Of a stretch of DNA of 64,000 bases, positions 34,139 through 45,124 are shown piece after piece (positions within the stretch are counted from its first letter, which is position 1; every line of letters begins with the position of its first letter). The notes beneath the pieces are model-generated. The model ran no database searches. It worked only from the letters and a program-made list of their open reading frames with translations, and was not told where the DNA came from. The stretch covers positions 25,329,763 to 25,393,762 of the forward strand of contig OX463844.1 in assembly GCA_949825065.1 (NCBI GenBank), in the 5' to 3' direction. The position numbers and the translations under genes are program-made. Source of the DNA: Odontocerum albicorne. Taxonomy: Eukaryota; Arthropoda; Insecta; Trichoptera; Odontoceridae.

Positions 34139-34273
34139 TTAATAATGAATTTCGTTACTCAACTAATTACATTAAGAGCCTTAACACGGGTTTCTACTTA
34201 CTATCTCGAAGCTCTCTTCAGGCGGAATGGATATTTATGTAATTAGTAGAATAACAAAGCAATTCATTATTAA
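34139..34273. repeat. Foldback, about 36-bp arms
   Basis: TTAATAATGAATTTCGTTAC, TCAACTAATTACAT at 34139-34172 pairs with ATGTAATTAGTAGAATAACA, AAGCAATTCATTATTAA at 34237-34273 with a few mismatches. The central 60 bp (CCTTAACACGGGTTTC, GAAGCTCTCTTCAGGCGG) is unpaired. Confidence 0.7.
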
Positions 34274-34304
34274 ATATTCTATTTATTTATTAAGCAATAA
34301 ATTC

Positions 34305-34380
34305 TATTGCAAATACAATCTGGCGGGCTTATTGACAGGCGGCAATCTCTTCCAACCAAACTAGACAAACGTAAATGAAG
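34305..34380 (-). repeat. SINE family A tail fragment
   Basis: ATACAATCTGGCGGGCTTAT, GGCGGCAATCTCTTCCAACC: reverse tail of family A; head absent. Confidence 0.55.
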
Positions 34381-34559
34381 CAAGTTATATGGTCGCAAAA
34401 CACATTCAAATGACTATCTATCTACACGAAATCCATGAACACATACGTGAGCATACGCCCACAATCCCAACAAAGACGGACAATCATCCGAACATTCCTT
34501 TTCATATAAAGTGAGATATCACCAATCAAAGGAAAAGGAAGGGATGGTGGAGAGGAAAG

Positions 34560-34960
34560 AAAAAATCAGGAATGAAACAAGTTACATTACTGAGTAGAAA
34601 TTAAAAAGTTTTTCCAGTCGCTTCTTAAAGCATGCCACGGACGGAGTGAGTCTTAGATTGGTTTGTAACTGATTCCAGATTCTCACTACATGGACAGTAA
34701 AGGACGACGTAAAAAAAGAAGAGCGGTGAACCGGAAAGGCCAATAAACAATCTCTGTTTGAGTTTAGCGTTAGTCCATGATCGGAAAGACGCTGAAAATT
34801 TTCGGCGATATAATATGGAGTTCAACAAAGTTAAATCATAATTCTTTAATAGCTCCAAATTCGTTCAATGGAGTAAGTATGTCAATGGAAGAGAACCTGG
34901 ATACCTTCAGAAGAAATTGAATAGTGCTCTTTATTCGCAAAGCCAACAAGGAGTACGATT
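34560..34960 (-). pseudogene. LINE C-terminal fragment (Jockey/CR1-like)
   Basis: Minus strand reads LELLKNYDLTLLNSILYRRK near 34860, then after frame changes FTVHVVRIWNQLQTNLRLTP and SVACFKKRLEKLFNFYSVM, stop, ending near 34600. The sequence R-x-W-N-x-L-x-x-x-(L/I)-R-x-x-P-S-x-x-x-F-K-x-x-L is the usual C-terminus of Jockey/CR1-type reverse transcriptases. Probably 5'-truncated; pieces in different frames. Confidence 0.6.
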
Positions 34961-34989
34961 AAGGGTGACTTATAAATATTTAAATTGTA

Positions 34990-36630
34990 TTATCGCAACA
35001 CCGGTTACCTCAAAATCGTTCCAAGAATTTATGTTCAACAGAATTAGTAAGCGTTAAGACAACAAGAATTCCAGGTGCGACCTAAGCCCGTCAGATAAAA
35101 TATCGACATCATCAAAAATATAACAGTCACAGATAAGACATCAGAGATAATAAAAGGGTGAATATTACTAAATGTACCTAAAATCATTAAGGTGAAACCC
35201 TATTTTTTTATATTACTGTTGTGAAGTAAGAAAGATGTAAGAAGTGATAAAATCAGCACAAAATTAACTTTGAAGTCAGTGAGTATGGACAGAAAAACAA
35301 TATATATGTAGAACGATACATTGACATACACAAATTGACAACACAAATAAATTCCATAAGAAATTAAAGATAGTTCGGTATTTAAAAGGAATGTTTACTT
35401 TCGAAGAGATCAAAGGAAAATGTGGGAAATTAATGTGTTTCAAACTTTTTAAAAATAAAGCAAAATATAGAAATAAACAAGGATTTGCATGCACGTTTAG
35501 TTACATATGCACCGAAGTATTGTCAATTACTAGTGGTTTGATTCATAATTATAAAATATATTCTTAACATGTCAATTATTAAAATTTTATAAAAGCATAA
35601 TCTTAAATTTATTGAATGAGATAAAAAAAGGATCGTAGTGTTAATATACAAATGTACATATAAGAGTATACAAAGGTACATAAGCTTCTTGGCTTTGAAA
35701 GTCATTGGCATTATAAACGATTAATCGAAGCAAAGAGATAAAGAAAAACAATGCAAATACCAGAAAGATAAAACGTTATATTTTTTGACACCTGTGATAA
35801 AAATTGACGTTCATAGAATGCAGGGTGCAAACCACATTTCGGTACTAAAGTCCAAAGTCTATCAGTGTAGTTAGTTGCTAGGCTTGATTCTAGGTAATAA
35901 TTCTTCGTAACAGCCAGCAGGATGTTTTAAAAAATTTGCATATACCATACCATATGTATACGATTATTTGTGACGACCATTGAGATTTATTGAATATCTT
36001 TTCTATAATATCATAACACCATTAAAGATACTCGTAATAACTAATTTTAATTATTTTTCCACCAAAAAATAAAGGAAACGTATTTTTGATTCTTTGTTTA
36101 CATAGTTCACCTAGTTATCTTTTATGTTTTCATAGTGAAAAAAAAATACACAGCATGGTATTGAAAAAAAACTGATTTTCCTAAAAAAAATGAATTTTCA
36201 AAATGTTATATAAATTGCCGTAATTATTCAAATATAACAATACATTGAATGAAACGCAGTTTCTGAACAAAACGTGTAAGATGCAAATAAGTAACTGACA
36301 TACTTGAATTTTAGAATATATTTTACAAAATTTGGATACTTAAAAAAATATACACAAAAATTAATAACCTTGCAATACTCGTATAGTCCTTTCAATGGTA
36401 TGTATAATACGATCCACTTTATGATATATAAAAAAATACTACGAAAAATCTTAATTCAATGCCCAGAAGTGACTGCATGTTATGTTTTATTCAATTTATT
36501 CTTAACTTGACTTATTTAGGAATAAAACTTATGCTAACTCTTAAGCATCAGCATATTATTGATGGCAAACGTCCTGTGATTCTACAGTATTCCTCGAGAC
36601 AATCAGAAATATATAAATGTAAAAAAAAAC
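34990..36630. other. AT-rich DNA, presumed intron 1 of the ABCG-like gene
   Basis: No exon, Walker motif or repeat recognised on either strand. By position it should be the first intron of the minus-strand gene that starts at 36838. Confidence 0.4.
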
Positions 36631-36636
36631 ACTTAC

Positions 36637-36838
36637 TCTTCTTTCTTCCCTCCTGCACCTTGTATGTGAGGTTTGAGAAGGCGAGGTCCACTGGCGGTCT
36701 CTTGGGCAGGTGGGTCAGAGTCTTCGGCTGGCTGGGCTGGATTGCCACCTTCAGGGAGCCCTTTCTGGAAGACATAAGACTCTCTCCAGGATCACTTGAA
36801 TAACTAACGGCAGAGTTTTCTCCTATTTCGACCTTCAT
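36637..36838 (-). CDS. ABCG1/ABCG4-like half-transporter, first coding exon
   Basis: N-terminus of an ABC transporter of subfamily G, half-transporters that dimerise in membranes and typically move sterols or lipids. The ATG is at 36838-36836; 67 codons plus one base follow before a GTAAGT splice donor (complement of 36631-36636), so the exon ends in phase 1. Residues 1-40 are a low-complexity cytosolic leader (Ser-rich, with SSRKGS). Residues 44-64 read LPKRPPVDLAFSNLTYKVQE; the pattern L-P-[KR]-R-x-x-V-x-[IL]-x-F-x-[DN]-L-[ST]-Y-x-V immediately precedes the nucleotide-binding domain in ABCG1/ABCG4 and insect relatives. Codon use is much less AT-biased than the surroundings. The ATPase and six-helix membrane domains must be in exons outside the window. 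Substrate unknown. Confidence 0.75.
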
Positions 36839-37357
36839 TTTATCAGTTCAATAAAAGTACGAACAAAGAAACTAAGCAAAACAAAGACTGTCGAACTCTT
36901 ATGTATAAAATTGATTGGAAAAACTAAATTTGAATAAATTACAAGGAAAACATGTCGATTTTTGCGTTTTTTTTTATCCAACTACAACTTCACTGTTTTT
37001 CTTATAATAAAACCGATAAAACGAAAAATTGAGCAAACATTAAATTAAAAATATCCCAAATACATTATAATTAAAAAATACACGTAACTCGCGAAAACTT
37101 TAACATGACAAATCAGTCGATAATATCCTTTAAAAACTAATATCAAAAATGTTACGAATCAAAAACGAAGAATCCTTTTTTTTTTTGTTACAAATGAAAA
37201 CTTTTTGATTCGATATGACGAAGGACCAATAAAGTTTTGATTTCGTTTTTCGCTGCGCGTTTTGGTAAATAATTTTAACGCATGCTTCTTGTATAAAGCC
37301 GAAGAAGCATTGCGCAGCGTAAAAGGCGAGCGATCGAGGCGGAAGGTTCCTTAGCAC
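36839..37357 (-). other. Putative 5' untranslated region of the ABCG-like gene
   Basis: If transcription starts at the TCAGT near 37358 and no intron intervenes, this is about 520 nt of leader. It includes a stem ATGCTTCTT (37282-37290) / AAGAAGCAT (37302-37310) with an 11-nt loop. The distal part is AT-rich with long T runs. Confidence 0.35.
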
Positions 37358-37400
37358 TGACTCAGGTGGTTGGCGCGGCGGCCGACCAGAAACAATAGCC
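37230..37400 (-). promoter_or_regulatory. Probable core promoter of the ABCG-like gene
   Basis: The only clearly GC/CpG-rich patch near the exon (GCGCGGCGGCCGACC at 37373, GCGAGCGATCGAGGCGG at 37326, CGCTGCGCG at 37250). On the minus strand it contains TCAGT at 37360-37356, the arthropod initiator consensus, and a partial downstream-element match (GCTCG at +28). No TATA box at -30. Inferred from composition and position. Confidence 0.45.
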
Positions 37401-37549
37401 TTGTCATTACGTATCGCAGCTGATGATGATATATATGTAGGTACGATTATCAGCGCTGACGATGAAAATCAAAAGTCGACGACGACAGAGTTTTCTAACC
37501 GGTGGTGGGCGGGAAACGCAATTCAGCGCTCGGGTGATTTGTTTACTTC

Positions 37550-37852
37550 ATTTACTCGTATGGTACCTTTAAATATACCCGAATTGCTTATGCTGACATG
37601 TTGAAAAGCGTGACCGGAAGACAGCATTGTCTTCGGCCCAATTAATCGAGCCTTCGGGTTATGAACCATTGAAGTAGGTTACTAACACGGAGCTTGTCAT
37701 CATATGTGTTGGTAATACTACCGCAAATGGAGAAGTATTGTTACACGACGAACCCTTAAACCAGACTAGTACCCTTTTTTCTTTTTTGGGCACCATCGGT
37801 TATCAAACCTGAATGCCCCGGGTGGATTACTAACTAGTACACGGAGGTCGTG
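37550..37852 (-). repeat. SINE family B, near full length, reverse
   Basis: TACTCGTATGGTACC end, CGGAAGACAGCATTGTCTTC, GAACCATTGAAGTAGG, CTTAAACCAGACTAG, box B complement region ATCAAACCTGAATGCCCCGG and A-box complement to GGAGGTCG at 37850. It ends about 200 bp upstream of the ABCG promoter patch. Confidence 0.7.
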
Positions 37853-38029
37853 GCTAAGTGTTCACAAAATGAAAATCAGTTTTATCTGAACTTAATTAAT
37901 TTGTTCAACTTTATTCCAGTTCTCTCTGTCCAGTGGAATAATGTTATTGGATTTTCGAACTTACCCTAATAGAGAGAAACATGTAAAGAAATATTTCCAA
38001 AATGTTAATCATCATCATTATCATAAATC

Positions 38030-38530
38030 CCACAACCCAGGATGGGTCTTAGCTGCCTATAGGATTTTCTATCACATATTTCTTTCAGCAGCATTACTTC
38101 TCCAATTGGATATACTCAGCGTGTGGTATTTCTCGGCCTACCCCTCTAAGCTTCGGTGGTCATGTGAGCTTTGATGTCCCCACTTTCCTACGTCCAATAG
38201 GATTGTTGAACAAAGTATGCCTTTCAGGGTCACCGTCTTGCATGCGGTATAAGTGTCCAAGCTAGCGCAGTCTAGCAATTTCAATAACTTTTCACTATAC
38301 AAGATGTAGAGCCTACGTTATACCTGTCTCCACGCACCATTGTCATAAAGTGGACTATACATTCTGCGGAGTATCTTTAATTCAAATGTATCGAGAACTC
38401 TTTCATCCTGCTTTGTAAGTGTCTAGGTCTCCGATGCATATAGCACAGGTTTAAAAAGTACCTTATAACGTTGGCCTTTTATATTCTTGAGGACTAGGCA
38501 AGACTTGAGGATCTATTCATATTTCTCAAT
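38030..38530 (-). pseudogene. RTE-like LINE C-terminal fragment
   Basis: Minus strand from about 38288 reads VIEIARLR, stop, LGHLYRMQDGDPERHTLFNN, PIGRRKVGTSKLT. The R-L-R-W-L-G-H-x-x-R-M ... N-x-P-I-G-x-R-(R/K)-V-G block is the classic post-palm tail of an insect RTE-like element, with W changed to a stop. Upstream parts extend to about 38520 in decayed form. Confidence 0.65.
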
Positions 38531-38539
38531 ATTTAGTCA

Positions 38540-39280
38540 CAAATATTTCAGGTGTGTTTCCATGGCTTTGCGAGTATGTTAGTCAGCAGTAGTTTTAATA
38601 AAATTTAAACATACGTAATAAATACAGGCTGATTCAAATCATTTCAGTTAAATTTATGGCGATCAGTGAATTTGAAAAATTAAGTTCTATAAAATGAGTT
38701 CTGAAATACAATACCAATAAAACACATACACGTTTCTTAAATGAACGGATAGCGAGAAATAGGTACACTGAGGGTATAATGGGTGGATACCGTTGAAGGA
38801 ATTTTAAGGGAGGAATTATAAGGAATATGAGAAATGAAAGAGAATATAAAACATGATGCAATGATGTAGACGAGGTTAAAGTTGTGTGTGTGTGGAAGGG
38901 AAGTTATGTACAAAATATGTACTATATTCTTCAATGTAATTTCCGAATATATCAGAAATATGTTATATATGGCTGAGTTTTGTAAAATAGAACATTTTGT
39001 AAAATAGTATTTTTTGGTTTAAGATTGAAAATTTATAAAATCCCATAATCGATTACTAATAAAACATGTATTATGCATGTGCTTAAATTATTTTATTGCT
39101 CTCTCATTCGAGTCAAAATATAAAATGTACAACGGAATATCAAAACTGCGAAATCGGAGCAAACGGCAATGATTGTTTTTATTGGTAGAGAATTCACTAC
39201 AAAAAAATAATGATTTGTGAAGAAATATTTATAGAAAGTATAATACTATTTACGTAAAAATTAATTCTAAATCCACATAA
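38540..39280. other. AT-rich DNA, no gene seen
   Basis: A GTGTGTGTGTGG run at about 38883. Nothing else recognised. Confidence 0.4.
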
Positions 39281-39284
39281 ATAT

Positions 39285-39345
39285 CATGCCTTTTCCCTGT
39301 CGGGGTAGGCAGAGAGAAATGAGATTATTTTGTACATTTATCAAC
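39285..39345 (-). repeat. LINE 3'-terminal fragment
   Basis: CATGCCTTTTCCCTGTCGGG, GTAGGCAGAGAGAAA: same terminus as at 40510 and 59916, truncated after about 60 bp. Confidence 0.55.
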
Positions 39346-39604
39346 ATATATATGACTTACATATAACATACAAGTCGTAACATTAAATATTGACAATTCT
39401 TTGAAATCCTAACTCTGCCATCTCGTCAATATTTATAGAGATCCTTGTAACGATTGTTTACGAGTATATGGATACATAAATATTATCAAAATTAACTATC
39501 AATTGAAACCTTGAATAGTTTGTAATGTTTTTCCCCAGATATCTGGCTGGGTGTATAGTTATTTTTTCAGACTTAAGACGTTCATATTATACAGAGGGTT
39601 ATTA

Positions 39605-40070
39605 CCATTATCATCACCATTATGCCATGTCCATATTAGGGTAGATAGAGAGAACAAACTCCAACTAATTATATTCAATAATAAAGGCTTTTCGCTGTAC
39701 CCTATTTCAGAATTCGATTAATTTGGTCATGTCACGTTTTTCTAGGTCTTCTACAGACACCTCGCACCTTTTTACACTACTTGTATAGATTATTATTGTA
39801 GATTAACCATCCCAATGCTCTTTTCTTCATCTTGTTTCAATACACATTCTTTCCTAATGTCCTAATTCTTCATTATTTCATATATTGTTTTCAACACATT
39901 CTATGCAAAACAATTTTCTAAAGCATTTATCTTATTTTCGTTACTTTTTTGTTAAGTTCAAGTTTCGTTCGCATATCCTAATGTTGAGATCAAGATTTCA
40001 CTATGAGCAGCTAATGTTTGCTTCTATTGAGATTCTCCGGTAAACTAATTGTATAACCCACAATTCATTC
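39605..40070 (-). pseudogene. LINE 3' coding fragment, decayed
   Basis: Plus-strand text ATTATGCCATGTCCATATTA, GGTAGATAGAGAGAACAAAC starts a terminus of the same type. The minus strand then holds pieces such as KVRGVCRRPRKT and RALGWL near 39740-39830, compatible with a G-R-P-R-K-T tail. Heavily mutated. Confidence 0.45.
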
Positions 40071-40499
40071 TATTATAGCATTACCTGCTGCTACTTTTAT
40101 TTAAATGTCGTACTTTGTTGGGATATTCGATGTGTATACAGCAAGTGATTCCTTAAATGTTGTCATTATCACAAAATAATAATAAGTCTTTGAGTACAAA
40201 ACTAGTGTCTTTATAAATACATATAAAGTTCGCCCAATCGAGTCATAGCTTAAACATGTAAAGGAACTATGAAATGCTATGGAGGAAAAATATTTCAAAG
40301 CTAGCAAATTAATTAAAAAAATAAAAACACACGTGAAACGCTTAACATTTATATTTGATCAAAATAGAAAACCCAGATAAAACTTAATATGAAATCTCAA
40401 AAATGTCCGAAAAACCTTGTTTTATTCAATAAGAACGTTTATGGAATGGACAAAACATTTAAGAATAAAATGAAAATGCTTTTAATTTTTTTTATTATA

Positions 40500-40930
40500 C
40501 AAACATACACCATCACGCCATTTCCCTGTCGGGGTAGGCAGAGAGAACAGAGTGCCAGATTTCCTATCTCAACACACATCTTTAGCCTCTTCTACATCCA
40601 TACACCTTTTCATACAATTTCTCTGAATTTCTACGTTTCATTCTTTCAGAATATCATTCACTTGACCCAATGATACTTTCCTTGGTCTTCCTTTTATACG
40701 CCTTCCCCTCACATTTGCTTATATATCTGTTAATTATTATTTCTTCATCCATTCGTTCCACATACCCAAACCATCTCATAGCACTTTTCTTCATCTTACT
40801 TGAGACATCAGCCACATTCATCCATTATCACTTTATTTCGTATTCTTTCATACATTGTAACTTCATGTATTCGTCTCAATGCATGCATATTTACAACATT
40901 AATTCACCTCCTTGGCACCAAAGTACATTT
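40500..40930 (-). pseudogene. RTE-like LINE 3' end, best preserved terminus
   Basis: CACGCCATTTCCCTGTCGGG at 40513, then GGCAGAGAGAACAGAGTGCC. Minus-strand frames contain LALCSLCLPRQGNGVM at the end, and INVVNMHALRRIHEV and MYERIRNKVIMDECG upstream (about 40820-40900), the I-N-A-V-E-M-R-A-L-R and R-I-R-N motifs of this LINE. Frameshifted throughout. Confidence 0.65.
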
Positions 40931-40949
40931 TTTAAATTATAGCGCACTA

Positions 40950-41330
40950 AATCAGATGACGACATTCAATCTATATTAAATGAGGATAAAAACACTAGGT
41001 TTACTAGATTCGACATTTTTTTATTATAAAAGGGAGACCATAAAAATATACCAAATCTATTTTCTTTATATGTTAAGTTATTTATAATAAAAACAAACTT
41101 TCCTGAAAAAACAAATATATTCAGAGACTGGCATTTTTCGATGCATTTAAATACAAAACATTCACAATTAAGTGATAAGAGAAAAACGTAATTGAAAAAA
41201 AAAACTGGAATTGTAACGTCGGTTTTTTTAAGGATAACTACTCGTATATATGGGTAATTTACTTATTTTCTCTTAATTTCGTCTTTGTCAAGATAATTAA
41301 TTTGATGAAGATGTTTTTCGATGTTTTATG
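40950..41330. other. No gene seen
   Basis: AT-rich; nothing recognised. Confidence 0.4.
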
Positions 41331-41334
41331 CTTT

Positions 41335-41590
41335 TAACAACCGCGAAGGTAAAAATATTACGGAAATAAAAAAAAATTATGTACAGTACACGAAGACGAT
41401 GCAGTAAGCGATCGTGTGTGTAAAATGTGGTTTAAGAAATCTGTAATAGTTATACGACACTCGAAGATGGTCTCCGCTCTGGAAGGTCGATTACCATTGG
41501 TTTTGATCGAGTATAACCAGCGTTCTATGGCACGAGAGGTTGCTGTGATACTGAAAATATTGAAAACCACCGTCCACAAAAACTAGGTGC
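41335..41590 (+). pseudogene. Mariner transposase N-terminal fragment
   Basis: Plus strand reads REGKNITEIKKNYVQYTKT near 41342, then in another frame VSDRVCKMWFKKS, EGRLPLVLIEYNQRSMAREV, AVILKILKTTVHKN and a stop. This is the helix-turn-helix DNA-binding part: N-x-x-(D/S)-x-R-V-C-x-x-W-F, then N-x-R-x-x-x-R-E-(I/V)-A-x-x-L-x-I-S. Catalytic domain and termini are absent. Confidence 0.7.
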
Positions 41591-41599
41591 AATTTTGCG

Positions 41600-42450
41600 T
41601 TTGAATTTTACAAAGATATGAAATTACTTTTCGAGCATTCCAATAAATTTTTGGAAAGGGTTAAAATATATTTTTTGGTAATACTATGAGTACTGTGTAC
41701 CACGCGCTTATCGCACAGGCTTACTGTAATAATCTTTCAATTCCATTTGAGTCCAAGAAATAACATTAACAGTGTACTCTTCAACTTTTAAAATATTTCA
41801 ATGCGTTTCATTTTAGTTTGATAATGGAAAAGCTTATGCATCTGGGCGGACGCGTTTCTAGAAAAATATGATCAATAAAATTGTTTGGTTAGGTTCTTTA
41901 TAACAAGGGAAAAAGATAAGAATGCGTATACATGATTATATTTATGCCACATAAAACATTTTTTTCAAAAGTGCAGTGTACTTTTTGTACGAGTCGAGTT
42001 GTTGACCGCTTAAACAGAGTTCAAGGGATTTTCATGCTAAAAATACATACGTCCGATCACATCATTTCCCTCTCGAGTTAACACAGGGGGCCCTACAAGA
42101 AAGTTCTAATTCCATATACTTGCAAACGCATTTTATTGGGAGTAGATTAACAATACATATTTTTCATTGAAAATTCACAATTCTTGCGTTTCCTTTCTTC
42201 AATTTCATTTTAGTTAGACAAGATTCAAATAGCACACGAAATTTTCAATACAATATTGTACAGCACTTCAAATAACGCATGTAATTCTAAACATGATGTG
42301 TCCTTTTTGTAGAGCAGTCAACAATGTTCATCTATTAATTTCATTCATGATCGTTGCCAACCTCCAATAAAACATTCGATTTTTTATGCAAACGAAGAAA
42401 TTAAAGCTATAAAAAATATAAAATGTATGTATTATTATATAATATAGTAT
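41600..42450. other. AT-rich DNA, no gene seen
   Basis: GGGGGCCCTACAAG at 42087 is a local GC island. No assignment. Confidence 0.4.
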
Positions 42451-42457
42451 ATTATTT

Positions 42458-42698
42458 ATAGTTAAGACATTAACATTGTGGAGGTTTAAAGACTTGTAAT
42501 TTGTTTTATCAAACACTGTTTATTGGACTTTTTGTAACGGTATAACCCTACCGGTTTTAAGGCTTTCACCTCATCATCAGGGGAGCACAAACAAGTCTTG
42601 TTTGGGCTCACCTGATGATGATGTGAAAGCCTTGAAACCGGTAGGGTTATATCGTTACAAAAAGTGGAATAAACAGTGTTTGATAAAACAAATTACAA
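42458..42698. mobile_element. Foldback element copy 2 with target duplication
   Basis: Same element as 14181-14423, opposite orientation: about 40 bp of unique leader (AGTTAAGACATTAACATTGT, GGAGGTTT) then two about 100-bp inverted arms meeting near 42597 (CAAACAAGTCTTGTTTGG). The duplication is TATAATATAGTATATTATTT (42438-42457) against TATAATATAGTATTATTT (42699-42716), differing by a 2-bp indel. Length 241 bp against 243 bp for copy 1, so the boundaries are well defined. Confidence 0.85.
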
Positions 42699-42719
42699 TA
42701 TAATATAGTATTATTTCTA

Positions 42720-43550
42720 GCGAGTAGACCATCCACATGTAAGTGACCATGACCATTTAAGTGAAAAACTCTATTTGCAAAATCGAGTGCCAAAGAGTAT
42801 CAAATCTTGAAACAAAAGATAAATATGGTTTACGACAACTGGAAGGTCGCTTAATATGATATAGATAACAGGGCCATGATAAGAACACAATACTGGGAAC
42901 AAAGTTCGATGTAATATTGGGGAATCCGAAAAAAATTATATCTACTATCATTGGTACAGGAAAAATAAATTGACGGCATTCACTTACAATCCGTAAAAAA
43001 CATACTTGTTATTAAATATACGTAAAAGAAGAAAATATAACAAACATAATGTGGTTCGATATAATTTTCACTTAAATATTGCAGTAACATAAAAATGTGA
43101 ATAACAGGCATGCAGCGCCAATAAACGCATTCAACCAAATATTTCAATTGATTGGATGGTAACAAATATAACACATTTTTGTCTACTAATGTGCATAGCG
43201 ATAGCACTTCAGACTACATACTAACAATTGGATATGTTCTCTCAATATTCATCGATGATACTATATCGATTAGTCCAACGTGGTGAAAATCTACCGTGGC
43301 CCGTATGCCATATATTTTTCCTTGCATAATGAGTCCCCATTCCTGTTGACAAAGCATGGTTATAGCAGAATATACGCTTAATTCAAATTAGTTCAGAATT
43401 GTTCCCTTTCTCATTTGCAATTTGGTTTTAGAAGAGGAGTCTCACTAAGTCACGTTACGCTCTTAATGCATAAAAAGTTGAATTTTCTAGAGCAGATCGC
43501 GTTGGGCGGAAACGTATTTTATCTCCCATAACAACGTAAGTGGTGATAAT
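42720..43550. other. AT-rich DNA, no gene seen
   Basis: Nothing recognised on either strand. Confidence 0.4.
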
Positions 43551-43559
43551 ATTGAGCTG

Positions 43560-43765
43560 ATCAGTCCAGGATACAGTGAGCAGTCCAGCATACGTATTAC
43601 ACTTTTGTTGTTTACTGTAAGCCCTAGTCAGTGTACTGCCATGTACCAATCAACCAACCAAAAAAATGTTGAAAAGGACTTAAGTGAACATCAGACTGGA
43701 ACCTTAAACAAAATGGGCGCCGATGGGAATCGAACCAGCGACTCCTGAGACAAGTATTATTTCCT
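43560..43765 (-). repeat. SINE family A, reverse
   Basis: TTACACTTTTGTTGTTTACT tail, CAATCAACCAACC, AGTGAACATCAGACTGGAAC, then box B complement GGGAATCGAACCAGCGACTC. Head end decayed. Confidence 0.65.
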
Positions 43766-43925
43766 GGGTTATCATTACTAAAACGGGGCAAATGTAACCT
43801 TGGACCAGTTGATAGTTGATTGGACTTTGTCTTAAATGAATACTCGAATCATTTAGACGAATTCGTATGTTAGCTGATAAGACGATTGACTTTCACCCTG
43901 GGATATGGAGTTCGATTGTATTGTA

Positions 43926-44126
43926 TTACACTTTCGTTGCTTACAATACAACCTGGCGGACTTATTGTCATGTGGCAATGTCTTACATCTTACCAAAAAG
44001 ATGTTAAAGAGGCATAAAGTGAAAAAAGTTTTTTTTTATTAAATCGGGTTCCAACAGGAATCGAACCCGCAACCTTCAGATTAGGACATAAGCGTCTTAC
44101 CAAGTAGGTTACGGAGGTCGTTGGTA
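43926..44126 (-). repeat. SINE family A, full reverse copy
   Basis: ATTACACTTTCGTTGCTTAC, CAACCTGGCGGACTTATTGT, CATGTGGCAATG, then GGAATCGAACCCGCAACC and CGTCTTACCAAGTAGGTTAC, ending GGAGGTCG. One of the best preserved copies. Confidence 0.8.
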
Positions 44127-44360
44127 GATTCCCAATAGTACTAAAAAAAGGGGTTCCAGTCTGAAATAATTTGTTTAATAATTGTCGTCGCACACGCCGA
44201 AGTTACGCGAGTATAGTTGCCTTTTCATGTCCTGTAGTGTCTCTAAGATGTGCAATGAATAACTGCGAGTATCGTGCCTATTTTAGTGGTTCTAAACTCG
44301 GAGAACCGTTTACTGGGGCCGAAGACAACATTGTCTCTTCAATATCGAACGGTACCATAG
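44127..44360 (+). repeat. SINE family B body, forward, joined to a family A head
   Basis: GATTCCCAATAGTACTAAAA, GGGGTTCCAGTCTG, GTTACGCGAGTATAGTTGCC, TAGTGGTTCTAAACTCGGAG, GGGGCCGAAGACAACATTGT. It abuts the reverse family A head with no gap. Confidence 0.65.
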
Positions 44361-44535
44361 AAAAATAACTAGCATAATTCATTAATAATGTATTTACATA
44401 TATTCTGTTCTTCATTAAAAAAATATGAAGGGAACTTATTTACAAAAAATAATGTTCCATACATTTAATTTTTTTACAATTAATTGGAAACCGTAACATT
44501 TTAATTTAGAAGCGGATAAAAGTTGATTTCTAAGC

Positions 44536-44986
44536 CAGCGCCTCCAAACTTGTGTTCCGGGGAACCCTAGGGTTGCGCTGATAAAATTTAGGGTTTCGCA
44601 ATAAAATTAGTTTTAGAACTATAAAAACCTGTTTAAAACATGTATACCAATTGAATGAACTTTCGTATAACTGAGAAAATGCACGAAATCTCGTATGTTT
44701 TGAACGAAAACAATACAGGAGTAAGTCGGATCTCTTCTGATATTAAAATTCAGCTGTCCAAAATTAAACCAAATTTCGAAAGAAAGGAAGTTTAATCCTT
44801 AACATCAATTAAAAAGTTTGATTAAATAAAATTTGCTTTTAAATTACGAGTATAACTTTTTTTTAATATATTTTCAATAAATTAATTTTGATTTTTGTTT
44901 TAGTCGTAATCAATAAATTGTAAGGATTCCAATTTTTTTATAAAGATAAAAATGGTTCCGTCATTAAAATATGTTGAAAACCGCTG
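44536..44986. mobile_element. hAT MITE with perfect 8-bp target duplication
   Basis: TTCTAAGC at 44528-44535 and 44987-44994 is an exact 8-bp duplication. The termini are CAGCGCCTCCAAAC and GTTGAAAACCGCTG (complement CAGCGGTTTTCAAC), matching hAT-type ends. The left subterminus GTTCCGGGGAACCCTAGGGT is a palindrome-rich motif. 451 bp, no open frame. Confidence 0.85.
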
Positions 44987-45124
44987 TTCTAAGCAATGTT
45001 GCAACATGAATTCGCAAAAGAGACGGTAGTAGGGTAATTGTAGTTGATTATATGTAATTGCTATCAACGATGTACTGACGACATAATTAGAGATTAAACA
45101 TTATAGAAATACATACAGACCAAG

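Noticed and set aside
36459..36803. 114-codon plus-strand frame
   Set aside because: Antisense of the ABCG-like exon; the minus strand has the conserved family motif and the splice donor.
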